A stretch of DNA of 64,000 bases. It comes from Pseudomonas sp. CHM02. GTDB lineage: Bacteria; Pseudomonadota; Gammaproteobacteria; Pseudomonadales; Pseudomonadaceae. The notes under the pieces are model-generated. The model made no database searches, had not been told where the DNA came from, and was given only the letters and a program-made list of their open reading frames with translations. The stretch is taken from positions 124,001 to 188,000 of the forward strand of contig NZ_JFCA01000001.1 of NCBI RefSeq assembly GCF_000612585.1, given 5' to 3'. Each line of letters begins with the position of its first letter. Position 1 is the stretch's first letter. The translations under genes and the position numbers were made by a program. Of this stretch, positions 43,372 to 52,004 are shown piece after piece.

Positions 43372-44598
43372 TCAGCGCAAGGCATGGCGGCTGGAATGAT
43401 CAGCCATGGCGTGCAGGCGGAAGCTGCGCGCATAGCCGGTGGGATCGGAGCCGTCCCAGACTTTGCCGTCGATCAGCTGACTGCTGCGCATATCCTTGCC
43501 GTTGTCGGCGATGCCCAGCGCGTTGGCCGCTTGACGATAGAGCGCCAGTTGCTGCACCTGGCGGGCAACGCCCAGGTAGTCGGGGTCCTCGCGCAACAGG
43601 CCCCAGCGGCGGAACTGGGTCATGAACCACATGCCGTCGGAGACGTAGGGCAGGTTCACCTCGCCACCGGCGAAAAAGCGCAGGGCGTGGGGATCCTGCC
43701 ACTGGTTGCCCAGGCCATCGTCATAGGCGCCCAGCAGGCGTGGCTCGATGCAGTCGAGTGGGGCGTCCAGGTATTCGCGGCCACTGAGCAATTGCGCGGT
43801 GGAACTGCGGTTTTCGCTGCTTTCTTCGATAAACCGGCTGGCTTCCAGGATCGCCATCACCAGAATACGAGCCGTGTTGGGGTACTGATCGACAAACGCC
43901 TGAGTGCAGCCGAGCACCTTTTCTGGATGGTCCGGCCAGATCGCCTGGGTCGTCGCCAGGGTAAACCCTTGGTTTTGTTTCACCGCGCTGGCGCACCAGG
44001 GCTCGCCGACGCAAAAGCCATCGATGCGTCCGGCTTGCAGGTGCGCAACCATTTGCGGGGGCGGGACCACCACGCTGTCCACATCCTGTAAAGGGTGAAT
44101 GCCTTGGCTTGCCAGCCAGTAATACAGCCACATGGCGTGGGTGCCTGTGGGAAAGGTCTGGGCGAAGGTCAGTTTTGTTCGGCTTTGGTGCACGTGGCGG
44201 TCCAGCGCCTCAGGAGTGATCACCCCTTGCTGTTGCAAGCCGTGGGACAGGTTGATGCTCTGGCCGTTCTGGTTGAGCCCCATCAGCACGGCCATGTCGG
44301 TGGGCGCGACGCCGCCGATGCCCAGGTGCACGGCATAGATCAGTCCATACAGGCTGTGGGCGGCGTCCAGCTCGCCGCTGACCAGTTTGTCGCGCAGGTT
44401 GGCCCAGGACGATTGGCGCTTGAGGTTCAGGGTCAGGCCATAGGGCTGGGCGAAACCCTGGGTGGCCGCCACGACCAGCGAGGCGCAGTCGCTCAAGGCC
44501 ATGAAACCCAGGTCGAGGCTGCTTTTTTCCGGGGCATCACTGCCGTTGACCCAGGCCAGCGGGTCGTTCATCGGGCTGTCGCCTGCCGAATCGTTCAT
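43372..44598 (-). CDS. nasS: NasS: cytoplasmic nitrate sensor
   Basis: 408 aa, homologous to nitrate-binding NrtA/NasF-type proteins but with no signal peptide, as expected of the cytoplasmic sensor that sequesters NasT. Segments: LDLGFMALSDCASLVVAATQ, GFCVGEPWCASAVKQNQG (nitrate-binding region) and VLGCTQAFVDQYPNTAR. ATG at 44598 with AGGT upstream; an alternative ATG at 44571. First gene of the leftward nas string. Confidence 0.93.
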   Translation of the reverse strand: MNDSAGDSPMNDPLAWVNGSDAPEKSSLDLGFMALSDCASLVVAATQGFAQPYGLTLNLKRQSSWANLRDKLVSGELDAAHSLYGLIYAVHLGIGGVAPTDMAVLMGLNQNGQSINLSHGLQQQGVITPEALDRHVHQSRTKLTFAQTFPTGTHAMWLYYWLASQGIHPLQDVDSVVVPPPQMVAHLQAGRIDGFCVGEPWCASAVKQNQGFTLATTQAIWPDHPEKVLGCTQAFVDQYPNTARILVMAILEASRFIEESSENRSSTAQLLSGREYLDAPLDCIEPRLLGAYDDGLGNQWQDPHALRFFAGGEVNLPYVSDGMWFMTQFRRWGLLREDPDYLGVARQVQQLALYRQAANALGIADNGKDMRSSQLIDGKVWDGSDPTGYARSFRLHAMADHSSRHALR

Positions 44599-44871
44599 CA
44601 ACACCTACCTTTTCATTCAAAAAAAAGCGTCGTTCCCTCAGATGGCGATACAAGCCAATGCGGGTAACGACGCCTTTGTCCGTAAGCACGCTCCGCCGTT
44701 GGCGCGGGCTCTGATACAGAGTCCGTAGCAAGGCACATGCCACGGGCGGCGAGGCCGGGCAGTCGTCAACTTTCCATCAAGATTGAAAGCGGGCAGCCTT
44801 TCAGTATGGCGGCACTTTCAATGCCAGACCGCCCAGGAAACCACACGGTGCACGCCGACTTCCCTGCAACG

Positions 44872-46305
44872 ATGCCCCGCTTCCGGTTTTTCCGGTGGTT
44901 ATTGTTTGCCGCGCTGTTTGCCGCGCTGGTGTCGGAAAGTGCGCTGGCCTGGGGCGAGCTTTACCAGGCAAGGGACGAAAGCCTGCATACCGTGTTGACC
45001 GCACTGTCGGAGCCGCTCGGGTTGCCGATCGTTGTCAGCCAGGCGGTGGCACGTAAGCGCCTCAGCGCCGCGCTGGATTTTGATACGCCACAGCAGACCC
45101 TGGAGGCGCTCGCCCTGCAACAGGGGTTGATCTGGTATGGCGACGGTCAAGCGCTCTATGTCTATGACGCTGATGAGGCAAAGCGCTCGGTGGTGACCTT
45201 GCGGCACATTTCCGTCGACAGGCTGCGCAGCCTCATGCGCCGCTCGGGCATTGACGAGTCACGCCATCCCCTGCGTGAAAGTGGAGGGCGAACATTTTAT
45301 GTGTCGGGTCCACCGAATTACGTCGACCAGGTGTTGCGCCTGGCCCAATTGATGGACCGGCAACGCGCTGATCTGCGGGTGGGCAAGCAGGCCTTTGCCG
45401 TCATTCAAGTGCTCAACACCGATGTAGCTGACCGACAGTACGGCACGCGCGACAGCCCGATCACCGTGCCGGGGATGGCGTCGATGGTTGAGACGCTGCT
45501 GGCCAGCGAGCATCAGGGGTTGCTGTCCGACAAAAGCCTTGGCGTGATCGCCTATGCGGACAGCAACAGCCTGCTGATAAAGGGCAAGCCGGCGCAGGTG
45601 AGTTTTATCCAGAAACTGGTGGCGGAACTCGACATACCCAAGCGGCCCATCCAGGTCTCGCTGTGGCGGGTGGATGTGGAGCGCACTGAACTCAAGAAAC
45701 TGGGGCTGGACTGGGATGGGGAGGCCAATGCCTCACCCACCCGAGTCCTGACCCCGCTGGACGACAGCCAACTGATGGCCAGGATTGGCGCGTTGGAGCG
45801 TCGTCGACGAGCGAGGGTGAGCCCATTGCCGGTGATTCTCACTCAGGAGAATGTTCCCGCGGTGTTTCAGGACAACCACACGTTCTATCTGTCTTCCCCC
45901 GGCAGCGACCGAGCTGATTGGAAACCGGTGCGTTATGGCACCCAGGTCAGCGTGCTGCCGCGTTTCGTCGAAAACAACCAGATCGAGATGCGCCTTGAGG
46001 TTGAAGAAGGGCGTCAGATGAGTGAGGAGGGGCCGCGTGAAAAAAACACGGCAGTGGGGCGAGTGAACGTCAACAGTGTGGTGCGAGTACCTCAGGGCAG
46101 ACGCCTGTGGCTGGGCGCATTTGATCGCGGGGCAGAAGGACGAGGGCCTGGTCGTCCGGCGCAAGTGCGGCTGTTTGTGATCCAGGCCAGGGCCCTGGAC
46201 GGCGAGTTGAAGGGGGAGGCCACAGGGCCACCCCCCTTGACGGCTACGCAATACGAGCGTGTTCAGCGTGCGTTTGTTCGGCAGGGGCGCGATGCCTCAC
46301 CGTGA
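44872..46305 (+). CDS. InvG-like type III secretion secretin (SctC), C-terminal signature missing
   Basis: Outer-membrane ring protein of the SPI-1 (InvG) type. Chosen start ATG 44872 gives 477 aa with a signal peptide (ending SESALA); earlier in-frame starts to 44737 exist and no site has a clear SD. N-terminal N0/N1 domains: WGELYQARDESLHTVLTAL, FDTPQQTLEALALQQGLIWY, TFYVSGPPNYVDQVL. Secretin core: PLPVILTQENVPAVFQDNHT, then FYLSSPGSD, VRYGTQVSVLPRFVENNQIE and VPQGRRLWLGAF. The family's IPxLGxIPxIGxLF segment, expected right after this, is absent; the chain jumps to VRLFVIQARAL. Probably non-functional or altered. Confidence 0.82.
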   Translation: MPRFRFFRWLLFAALFAALVSESALAWGELYQARDESLHTVLTALSEPLGLPIVVSQAVARKRLSAALDFDTPQQTLEALALQQGLIWYGDGQALYVYDADEAKRSVVTLRHISVDRLRSLMRRSGIDESRHPLRESGGRTFYVSGPPNYVDQVLRLAQLMDRQRADLRVGKQAFAVIQVLNTDVADRQYGTRDSPITVPGMASMVETLLASEHQGLLSDKSLGVIAYADSNSLLIKGKPAQVSFIQKLVAELDIPKRPIQVSLWRVDVERTELKKLGLDWDGEANASPTRVLTPLDDSQLMARIGALERRRRARVSPLPVILTQENVPAVFQDNHTFYLSSPGSDRADWKPVRYGTQVSVLPRFVENNQIEMRLEVEEGRQMSEEGPREKNTAVGRVNVNSVVRVPQGRRLWLGAFDRGAEGRGPGRPAQVRLFVIQARALDGELKGEATGPPPLTATQYERVQRAFVRQGRDASP

Positions 46306-46320
46306 GCAAGGTGGTAACCC

Positions 46321-46548
46321 ATGCATCTGGAAATTTTGCTACAGGAACAACTGATCAGCCGCCGACGCCTGGCGGCCTTTGCACCTGGGAAGGTACTGCC
46401 GTTGGCGCCGCAGATAACCCATTGCGTAGAGATTCGGGTTAATGGGCAGTTGATGGCCTTGGGCGAGCTGGTGCAATTGGAGGACCGGCTGGGGGTAGAG
46501 TTGCACGAGGTGTATCAGGCGTGGCTGCCTGGAAACGGTGAGCGGTGA
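46321..46548 (+). CDS. Short SpoA-domain protein (SctQ/SpaO C-terminal domain)
   Basis: 75 aa, with HCVEIRVNGQLMALGELVQL followed by EDRLGVELHEVY matching the SpoA domain found at the end of T3SS cytoplasmic-ring proteins (SpaO, HrcQb, FliN). Starts at ATG 46321 after AAGGTGG, 15 bases after the secretin stop. Full SctQ is about 300 aa; only the part that some systems make by internal initiation is present here. Remnant or minimal version. Confidence 0.72.
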   Translation: MHLEILLQEQLISRRRLAAFAPGKVLPLAPQITHCVEIRVNGQLMALGELVQLEDRLGVELHEVYQAWLPGNGER

Positions 46549-46692
46549 AACGTCTTACGGCACGGTCTCCAAAACCGCTGGATATATGGGTTTTTTCCTA
46601 GCGTGAGTCTTGAGGCAGGTTCTTATAGTCGTGACCTGAGTCAGTAATGAACATGAGGACTTCAATGTCAGTAGTCGGATGCCGAGGTAGCA

Positions 46693-47112
46693 ATGGCTGT
46701 TGTGAGTGAAGGAGGGACGGCGACCCCTTTGGTTTTTGCATGCTGGACCCTGCACGGCGATGGTCGCCTGACAGGCACGGTATCGGACGTTCAGTTACCG
46801 CCCAAGGAGTGGCAGGTGTTGCGGCTGCTGCTGGTGTCGGGGGGCGTGCTGATGACCAAGGATCGGCTGCTGGAACTGGCCTGGCCTCAGGGGGAGGTTG
46901 CCGAGGAGTCGCTGACTCGCTGCATCTACTCGCTGCGCAAGTACCTTGGTGCCGACAAGGGGTTTATCAAGACCATCTACGGTCGCGGCTATCGTTTTAC
47001 CTGCCCGGTGCGAGCCGAGGGCCATGCGCCAGGCCGCATGGAGCATGTGTGCTCGTCCTGCGGCCAACTCAGCCACGGCTCGGTGAAACATGGCTCGGTG
47101 AAACATGACTAG
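46693..47112 (+). CDS. HilA/OmpR-type winged-helix regulator, short
   Basis: 139 aa with one OmpR/ToxR-type wHTH (residues about 25-105: LPPKEWQVLRLLLVSGGVLM, SLTRCIYSLRKYLG, IKTIYGRGYRFTC). It lacks a receiver domain, a membrane segment and the TPR-like part of HilA. The tail carries two tandem 15-base units (47077-47106) encoding a repeated GSVKH. Its last codons overlap the next gene's ATG (47105). In Salmonella hilA and iagB are adjacent, as the equivalents are here. Confidence 0.82.
   Translation: MAVVSEGGTATPLVFACWTLHGDGRLTGTVSDVQLPPKEWQVLRLLLVSGGVLMTKDRLLELAWPQGEVAEESLTRCIYSLRKYLGADKGFIKTIYGRGYRFTCPVRAEGHAPGRMEHVCSSCGQLSHGSVKHGSVKHD
47077..47106. repeat. Tandem 15-base duplication
   Basis: GGCTCGGTGAAACAT occurs twice in a row at the end of the wHTH gene, giving repeated GSVKH residues and placing the next gene's ATG at the end of the second copy. 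Confidence 0.9.
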
Positions 47113-47566
47113 GTTCTGGAGCACGAGCTTGGCGTTGAGCGTGATGATGGTCGGCAATCACGCATTGGCGTTTTGCTGGGAGCAGGCTGCCAGCCACCAC
47201 AATATCGAGCCGGAGTTGCTGCAAGCGATCGCCGCCGTAGAGTCGGGCTTCCGTGCGCAGGCAATGAATCACACCAACCGTAATGGCACCCGGGACATCG
47301 GCCTGATGCAGATCAACAGCACCCACTTGCCGCGCCTGCTCAAGCAAGGCATTACCGAGGATCGGTTGCTCAATGAGCCCTGCCTGTCGGTTGAGGTGGG
47401 TGCTTCGATTCTCGCCGAGTTCATCCAGCGCTTTGGCTACAACTGGACAGCGGTAGGCGCCTATAACGTCGGGCCAGGGGCCGGGCCCGAGCGTGAGGCG
47501 TTGCGCATGCAGTACGCGCAGAAAATCTGGGCGTATTATGAGCAATTGGTCGCGCATCGCTATTGA
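47105..47566 (+). CDS. IagB-like lytic transglycosylase
   Basis: 153 aa exported SLT-family muramidase, of the kind that opens peptidoglycan for secretion machines. Signal peptide residues 1-22 (ending NHALA). Catalytic glutamate in [23 protein letters not shown] and [13 protein letters not shown] complete the family pattern. Length and context (after a HilA-like gene) match IagB. Start ATG overlaps the previous gene. Unlike the secretin, it looks intact. Confidence 0.85.
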   Translation: MTRFWSTSLALSVMMVGNHALAFCWEQAASHHNIEPELLQAIAAVESGFRAQAMNHTNRNGTRDIGLMQINSTHLPRLLKQGITEDRLLNEPCLSVEVGASILAEFIQRFGYNWTAVGAYNVGPGAGPEREALRMQYAQKIWAYYEQLVAHRY

Positions 47567-47652
47567 TGATTGAGGTTCACGCCTCGCGCGCTCGCCGTCA
47601 CCCCGGCTATAATCGCCGTCACCTTTCGCCGCCACCCGAGTCTAGCCCGCCC

Positions 47653-48678
47653 ATGTATACCCTGGCCCGCCAGCTGTTGTTCAAACTCTCCCCGGAAACC
47701 TCCCACGATCTGTCCCTGGACCTGATCGGTGCTGGTGGTCGCCTGGGGCTCAATGGCCTGGTATGCAAGGCACCGGCAAAAATGCCGGTATCGGTGATGG
47801 GGCTCGATTTCCCCAACCCGGTCGGGTTGGCGGCTGGCCTGGATAAAAATGGCGCTGCCATCGATGGTTTCGCGCAGTTGGGCTTCGGTTTTGTCGAAAT
47901 CGGCACCGTGACCCCGCGACCACAACCGGGCAACCCCAAGCCACGTATCTTCCGCCTGCCGGAAGCCGAGGCGATCATCAATCGCATGGGCTTCAACAAC
48001 CTGGGTGTCGATCACTTGCTGTCGCGGGTTCAAGCGGCGAAGTACAAGGGGATCCTGGGCATCAATATCGGCAAGAACTTCGACACGCCGGTTGAGCGTG
48101 CGGTGGATGACTACCTGATCTGCCTGGACAAGGTCTACGCCCACGCCAGCTACGTCACCGTCAACGTCAGTTCGCCCAACACGCCGGGCCTGCGCAGCCT
48201 GCAGTTCGGCGACTCCCTCAAGCAACTGCTCGAAGCCTTGCGCCAGCGCCAGGAAGACCTGGCCGTGCGTCATGGCAAGCGTGTGCCGTTGGCGATCAAG
48301 ATTGCCCCGGACATGAGCGACGAAGAAACCGTGCTGGTGGCCCAGGCCCTGGTGGATTCGGGGATGGACGCGGTGATCGCGACCAACACCACCCTCAGTC
48401 GCGCAGGCGTCGAAGGCTTGTCTCACGGCGACGAAGCGGGCGGCTTGTCGGGTGCGCCGGTGCGTGACAAGAGCACGCATATCGTCAAGGTACTGGCTGC
48501 CGAATTGGCCGGGCGCTTGCCGATCATCGCGGTCGGCGGCATTACCGAAGGCAAGCATGCGGCCGAGAAGATTGCCGCGGGTGCCAGCCTGGTGCAGTTG
48601 TACTCCGGCTTCATCTACAAGGGGCCAGCGCTGATTCGCCAGTCGGTGGATGCGATCGCCGCGTTACCGAGCCGGTAG
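47653..48678 (+). CDS. pyrD: Dihydroorotate dehydrogenase (quinone), class 2
   Basis: 341 aa membrane-associated FMN enzyme of pyrimidine synthesis. Start ATG 47653 ([20 protein letters not shown], the membrane-binding helix). Motifs: [52 protein letters not shown] with catalytic serine, and AVGGITEG. Separated from the transglycosylase gene by 86 bases. Confidence 0.97.
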   Translation: MYTLARQLLFKLSPETSHDLSLDLIGAGGRLGLNGLVCKAPAKMPVSVMGLDFPNPVGLAAGLDKNGAAIDGFAQLGFGFVEIGTVTPRPQPGNPKPRIFRLPEAEAIINRMGFNNLGVDHLLSRVQAAKYKGILGINIGKNFDTPVERAVDDYLICLDKVYAHASYVTVNVSSPNTPGLRSLQFGDSLKQLLEALRQRQEDLAVRHGKRVPLAIKIAPDMSDEETVLVAQALVDSGMDAVIATNTTLSRAGVEGLSHGDEAGGLSGAPVRDKSTHIVKVLAAELAGRLPIIAVGGITEGKHAAEKIAAGASLVQLYSGFIYKGPALIRQSVDAIAALPSR

Positions 48679-48680
48679 GC

Positions 48681-48702
48681 GCCCGGCTTGCCGGCGATGG
48701 CG
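48681..48702. repeat. Single REP half-element
   Basis: CCCGGCTTGCCGGCGATGG immediately after pyrD, of the GCCGGCTTGCCGGC class, with no matching partner nearby; likely a decayed or solitary REP. Confidence 0.6.
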
Positions 48703-48748
48703 TACGGAGGATCACCTGCCATTGCGAAGGCGCCACCGCCCAGGCAAT

Positions 48749-48773
48749 AAAAAGGGCTCCTTAAAAGGAGCCC
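48749..48773 (-). terminator. Terminator of rmf (minus strand)
   Basis: GGGCTCC/GGAGCCC 7-base stem with a 6-base loop; on the minus strand it is followed by TTTTTATT. About 87 bases downstream of the rmf stop. pyrD may use it less efficiently from the other side. Confidence 0.8.
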
Positions 48774-48859
48774 CCTGGGCCGAAGCCCGCCGCCCGGATG
48801 GGGCGTGCATGGTAAGTCGTTACAAATTCAAAGGTGGTGTCGGAATTAATTGCCCTTGA

Positions 48860-49075
48860 TTAGCCGACGGCGTGAAGTTCGTTGAGTCTGTGGATGCCCG
48901 CAGTGCCAGTCATACCGTCCCAGTTGTCGCCGCGTCCTTCTCGCCAGCCGTTGATCCAGGCTTGGCGTACCGACGGTAGAGTAAATGGGCAAAGCTCACG
49001 GGATTTGCCATGAACGCCATATTGATATCCGCGTAAAAATGCTCTTTCCAACGGATCACGCTTAAGTCTTCTCAT
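48860..49075 (-). CDS. rmf: Ribosome modulation factor
   Basis: 71 aa basic protein that dimerises 70S ribosomes into 100S particles in stationary phase. Begins MRRLKRDPLERAFLRGYQYG, with RQAWINGWREGRGDNW as the family signature. Its leader holds two hairpins (49115-49149). Confidence 0.95.
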   Translation of the reverse strand: MRRLKRDPLERAFLRGYQYGVHGKSRELCPFTLPSVRQAWINGWREGRGDNWDGMTGTAGIHRLNELHAVG

Positions 49076-49607
49076 AGGGTGTTTCCCTCACTTGTTGACT
49101 GTCTTGATATCCTTCGGCCTCGTCCGAGGCCGGGCAGAGTTTTTCTGCCGTTGGTGGGCTCGCTGCCGGCGTGGCGAGCCTATGTGTCGGCGTCGTTACG
49201 GCGCCAACCTGTGTTGAGTTCTAACCAATAGGTCACATGGATTCAATGATCGTTTTGTCATAAGCACGTAACGATAATGATGCTATAGCCATAAGCTGGG
49301 ATGGCTTTTCGCCCCATTTATTGGGCAAAGCCAGCTATGATGCACCCTGCAAAGAGGATGGGTTTAATCCTTTAGTGAGAATGTCCGCCCGTTGCAGTCG
49401 GTTATTATTCGACGAAGGGTCGGAATATTTCTTTTTGTTGCTGCAAATTCTCCATCTGCCCCGTCAATAAAGGCCCAAAGGCTCGCCAGGCGGGGTGGGA
49501 CGGCACATTCGTGCCACGCGAGCACTCTTCAAGAAAAGTGCTTGATTGAAAACCGAGCCGGCGATGCGTCGCCCGTTCATTTATTGCTGAAAAGCCTGGA
49601 ATGCCCC
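49076..49607. other. Divergent non-coding region between rmf and rlmKL
   Basis: 532 bases. Read toward rmf it holds two adjacent hairpins: 49115-49132 (7-base stem, loop GGAC in the rmf sense) and 49133-49149 (GGCAGA/TCTGCC). A weak extended -10 (TGCTATAGC, 49281-49289) could serve rlmKL. The frame open from 49392 into rlmKL lacks a conserved look and is treated as leader. Nothing else recognised. Confidence 0.5.
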
Positions 49608-51872
49608 ATGTCGGACCGTTTTGAACTCTTCCTCACCTGCCCCAAGGGCCTCGAAGGCCTGCTGATCGAGGAAGCCGTCGGGCTTGGCCTTGAGGAAGCC
49701 CGCGAGCACACCTCGGCCGTGCGCGGCATGGCCGACATGGAAACCGCCTACCGCCTATGCCTCTGGTCGCGCCTGGCCAACCGCGTGCTGCTGGTGCTCA
49801 AGCGCTTCCCGATGAAGGACGCCGAAGACCTCTATCACGGCGTACTGGATATCGAGTGGGCCGACCACATGGTGCCCGATGGCACCCTGGCGGTTGAGTT
49901 CAGCGGCCACGGCTCGGGCATCGACAACACCCACTTTGGCGCGCTGAAGGTCAAGGATGCGATCGTCGACAAGCTGCGCACTCCGACCGGCGAACGCCCG
50001 TCCATCGACAAGATCAATCCGGACCTGCGCATTCACCTGCGCCTGGACCGTGGCGAAGCCATCCTGTCCCTCGACCTGTCCGGCCACAGCCTGCACCAGC
50101 GCGGTTACCGCCTGCAGCAGGGCGCGGCACCGTTGAAGGAAAACCTGGCGGCCGCGATCCTGATCCGTGCCGGCTGGCCGCGCATTGCCGCTGAAGGCGG
50201 TGCGCTGAGTGACCCGATGTGCGGTGTGGGCACCTTCCTGGTCGAAGGCGCGATGATCGCCGCGGACATGGCGCCCAACCTGAACCGCGAGCTGTGGGGC
50301 TTCACCACTTGGCTCGGTCACGTCCCGGCGCTGTGGAAAAAGCTGCACGCCGAAGCCGCTGAGCGTGCCGCCATCGGCATGAACAAGTCGCCGTTGTGGA
50401 TCCGTGGCTACGAAGCCGACCCACGCCTGATCCAGCCTGCGCGCAACAACATCGAACGTGCCGGCCTGAGCCACTGGATCAAGGTATATCAGGGCGAAGT
50501 CGGCACCTTCGAGCCGCGTCCGGACCAGAATCAGAAAGGCCTGGTCATCTGCAACCCGCCGTACGGCGAGCGTCTGGGTGACGAAGCCAGCTTGTTGTAC
50601 CTCTATCAGAACCTCGGCGAGCGTCTGCGCCAGGCGTGCATGGGCTGGGAGGCGGCGGTGTTCACCGGCGCGCCGGACCTGGGCAAACGCATGGGGATTC
50701 GCAGCCACAAGCAGTATTCGTTCTGGAACGGCGCGTTGCCGTGCAAGTTGCTGCTGATCAAGGTCAACCCGGATCAGTTCGTCACCGGCGAGCGTCGCAC
50801 CCCGGAGCAGCGCCAGGCCGAACGTGAGCAAGCCGCTTACGATCAAGCCCCGGCCGAACCGCAAGAGCGCCAGTACAACAAGAACGGCAACCCGATCAAA
50901 CCCGCCCCGGCCCCCGTGGTCGAGCAGGCGCGCTTGAGCGAAGGCGGGCAGATGTTTGCCAACCGCCTGCAGAAGAACCTCAAGCTGCTGGGCAAGTGGG
51001 CCAAGCGCGAAGGCGTGGATTGCTACCGCGTGTACGATGCCGACATGCCGGAATACTCCATGGCCATCGACCTGTACCACGACTGGGTACACGTGCAGGA
51101 ATACGCGGCGCCCAAGTCCATCGACCCGGAGAAAGCTTCCGCGCGCATGTTCGATGCGCTGGCGGCCATTCCCCAAGCGTTGAACATCGACAAGAGCCGC
51201 GTGGTGGTCAAGCGTCGCGAGCGTCAGAGCGGCACCAAGCAGTACGAGCGCCAGAGTGCGCAGGGCAAGTTCACCGAAGTCAGCGAAGGCGGCGTCAAGC
51301 TGCTGGTCAACCTCACCGACTACCTGGACACCGGCCTGTTCCTCGACCACCGCCCGATGCGCCTGCGCATCCAGAAAGAAGCCGCCGGCAAGCGCTTCCT
51401 CAACCTGTATTGCTACACCGCCACTGCCAGTGTGCATGCGGCCAAGGGCGGCGCGCGCAGCACTACCAGTGTCGATCTGTCCAAAACCTACCTGGACTGG
51501 GCGCGCCGCAACTTTTCCCTCAACGGTTTCTCCGACAAGAACCGCCTGGAGCAGGGTGATGTGATGGCGTGGCTGGAGGCCAGCCGTGATGAGTTCGACC
51601 TGATCTTCATCGACCCGCCGACCTTCTCCAACTCCAAGCGCATGGAAGGCATCTTCGACGTGCAGCGTGACCACGTGCAGTTGCTCGACCTGGCCATGGC
51701 ACGCCTGGCGCCGGGCGGGGTGCTGTACTTCTCGAACAACTTCCGCAAGTTCGCGCTGGAGGACAACCTCAGCGAACGCTATGCGGTCGAGGAAATCAGC
51801 GACAAGACCATCGACCCGGATTTTGCACGCAATGCGAAGATTCACCGGGCGTGGAAAATCACCGCACGCTGA
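49608..51872 (+). CDS. rlmL: Bifunctional 23S rRNA methyltransferase RlmKL
   Basis: Methylates G2445 (m2G) and G2069 (m7G) of 23S rRNA. 754 aa from ATG 49608 (MSDRFELFLTCPKGLEGLLI). N-terminal THUMP (about 50-160), RlmL methyltransferase (about 160-385, DPMCGVGTFLVEGAMIA and NPPYGERLGDEA), a charged linker, and RlmK methyltransferase (about 560-754, YCYTATASVHAAKGGA and FIDPPTFSNSKRM). Followed by a REP-like hairpin. Confidence 0.96.
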   Translation: MSDRFELFLTCPKGLEGLLIEEAVGLGLEEAREHTSAVRGMADMETAYRLCLWSRLANRVLLVLKRFPMKDAEDLYHGVLDIEWADHMVPDGTLAVEFSGHGSGIDNTHFGALKVKDAIVDKLRTPTGERPSIDKINPDLRIHLRLDRGEAILSLDLSGHSLHQRGYRLQQGAAPLKENLAAAILIRAGWPRIAAEGGALSDPMCGVGTFLVEGAMIAADMAPNLNRELWGFTTWLGHVPALWKKLHAEAAERAAIGMNKSPLWIRGYEADPRLIQPARNNIERAGLSHWIKVYQGEVGTFEPRPDQNQKGLVICNPPYGERLGDEASLLYLYQNLGERLRQACMGWEAAVFTGAPDLGKRMGIRSHKQYSFWNGALPCKLLLIKVNPDQFVTGERRTPEQRQAEREQAAYDQAPAEPQERQYNKNGNPIKPAPAPVVEQARLSEGGQMFANRLQKNLKLLGKWAKREGVDCYRVYDADMPEYSMAIDLYHDWVHVQEYAAPKSIDPEKASARMFDALAAIPQALNIDKSRVVVKRRERQSGTKQYERQSAQGKFTEVSEGGVKLLVNLTDYLDTGLFLDHRPMRLRIQKEAAGKRFLNLYCYTATASVHAAKGGARSTTSVDLSKTYLDWARRNFSLNGFSDKNRLEQGDVMAWLEASRDEFDLIFIDPPTFSNSKRMEGIFDVQRDHVQLLDLAMARLAPGGVLYFSNNFRKFALEDNLSERYAVEEISDKTIDPDFARNAKIHRAWKITAR

Positions 51873-51880
51873 TCACGCCC

Positions 51881-51910
51881 CTGTAGGAGCGAGCAAGCTC
51901 GCTCCTACAG
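51881..51910. repeat. REP-like perfect hairpin, GTAGGAGCGAGC class
   Basis: 14-base arms (51881-51894, 51897-51910) separated by AA only, 9 bases after the rlmKL stop. May also act as terminator; GTGTTTT follows. Confidence 0.8.
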
Positions 51911-52004
51911 GTGTTTTGCGCTGGTCAAATTCAGGGCCGATGGCTATAACTTAAGGCCTAGCCAAAGTGACACCCCCCGCACGCTGGCGTTGTGAGTGTT
52001 GCCT

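Noticed and set aside
43372..44598. NasS as a periplasmic nitrate-binding protein of an ABC transporter
   Set aside because: No signal peptide or lipobox, no permease or ATPase nearby, and it is directly coupled to nasT.
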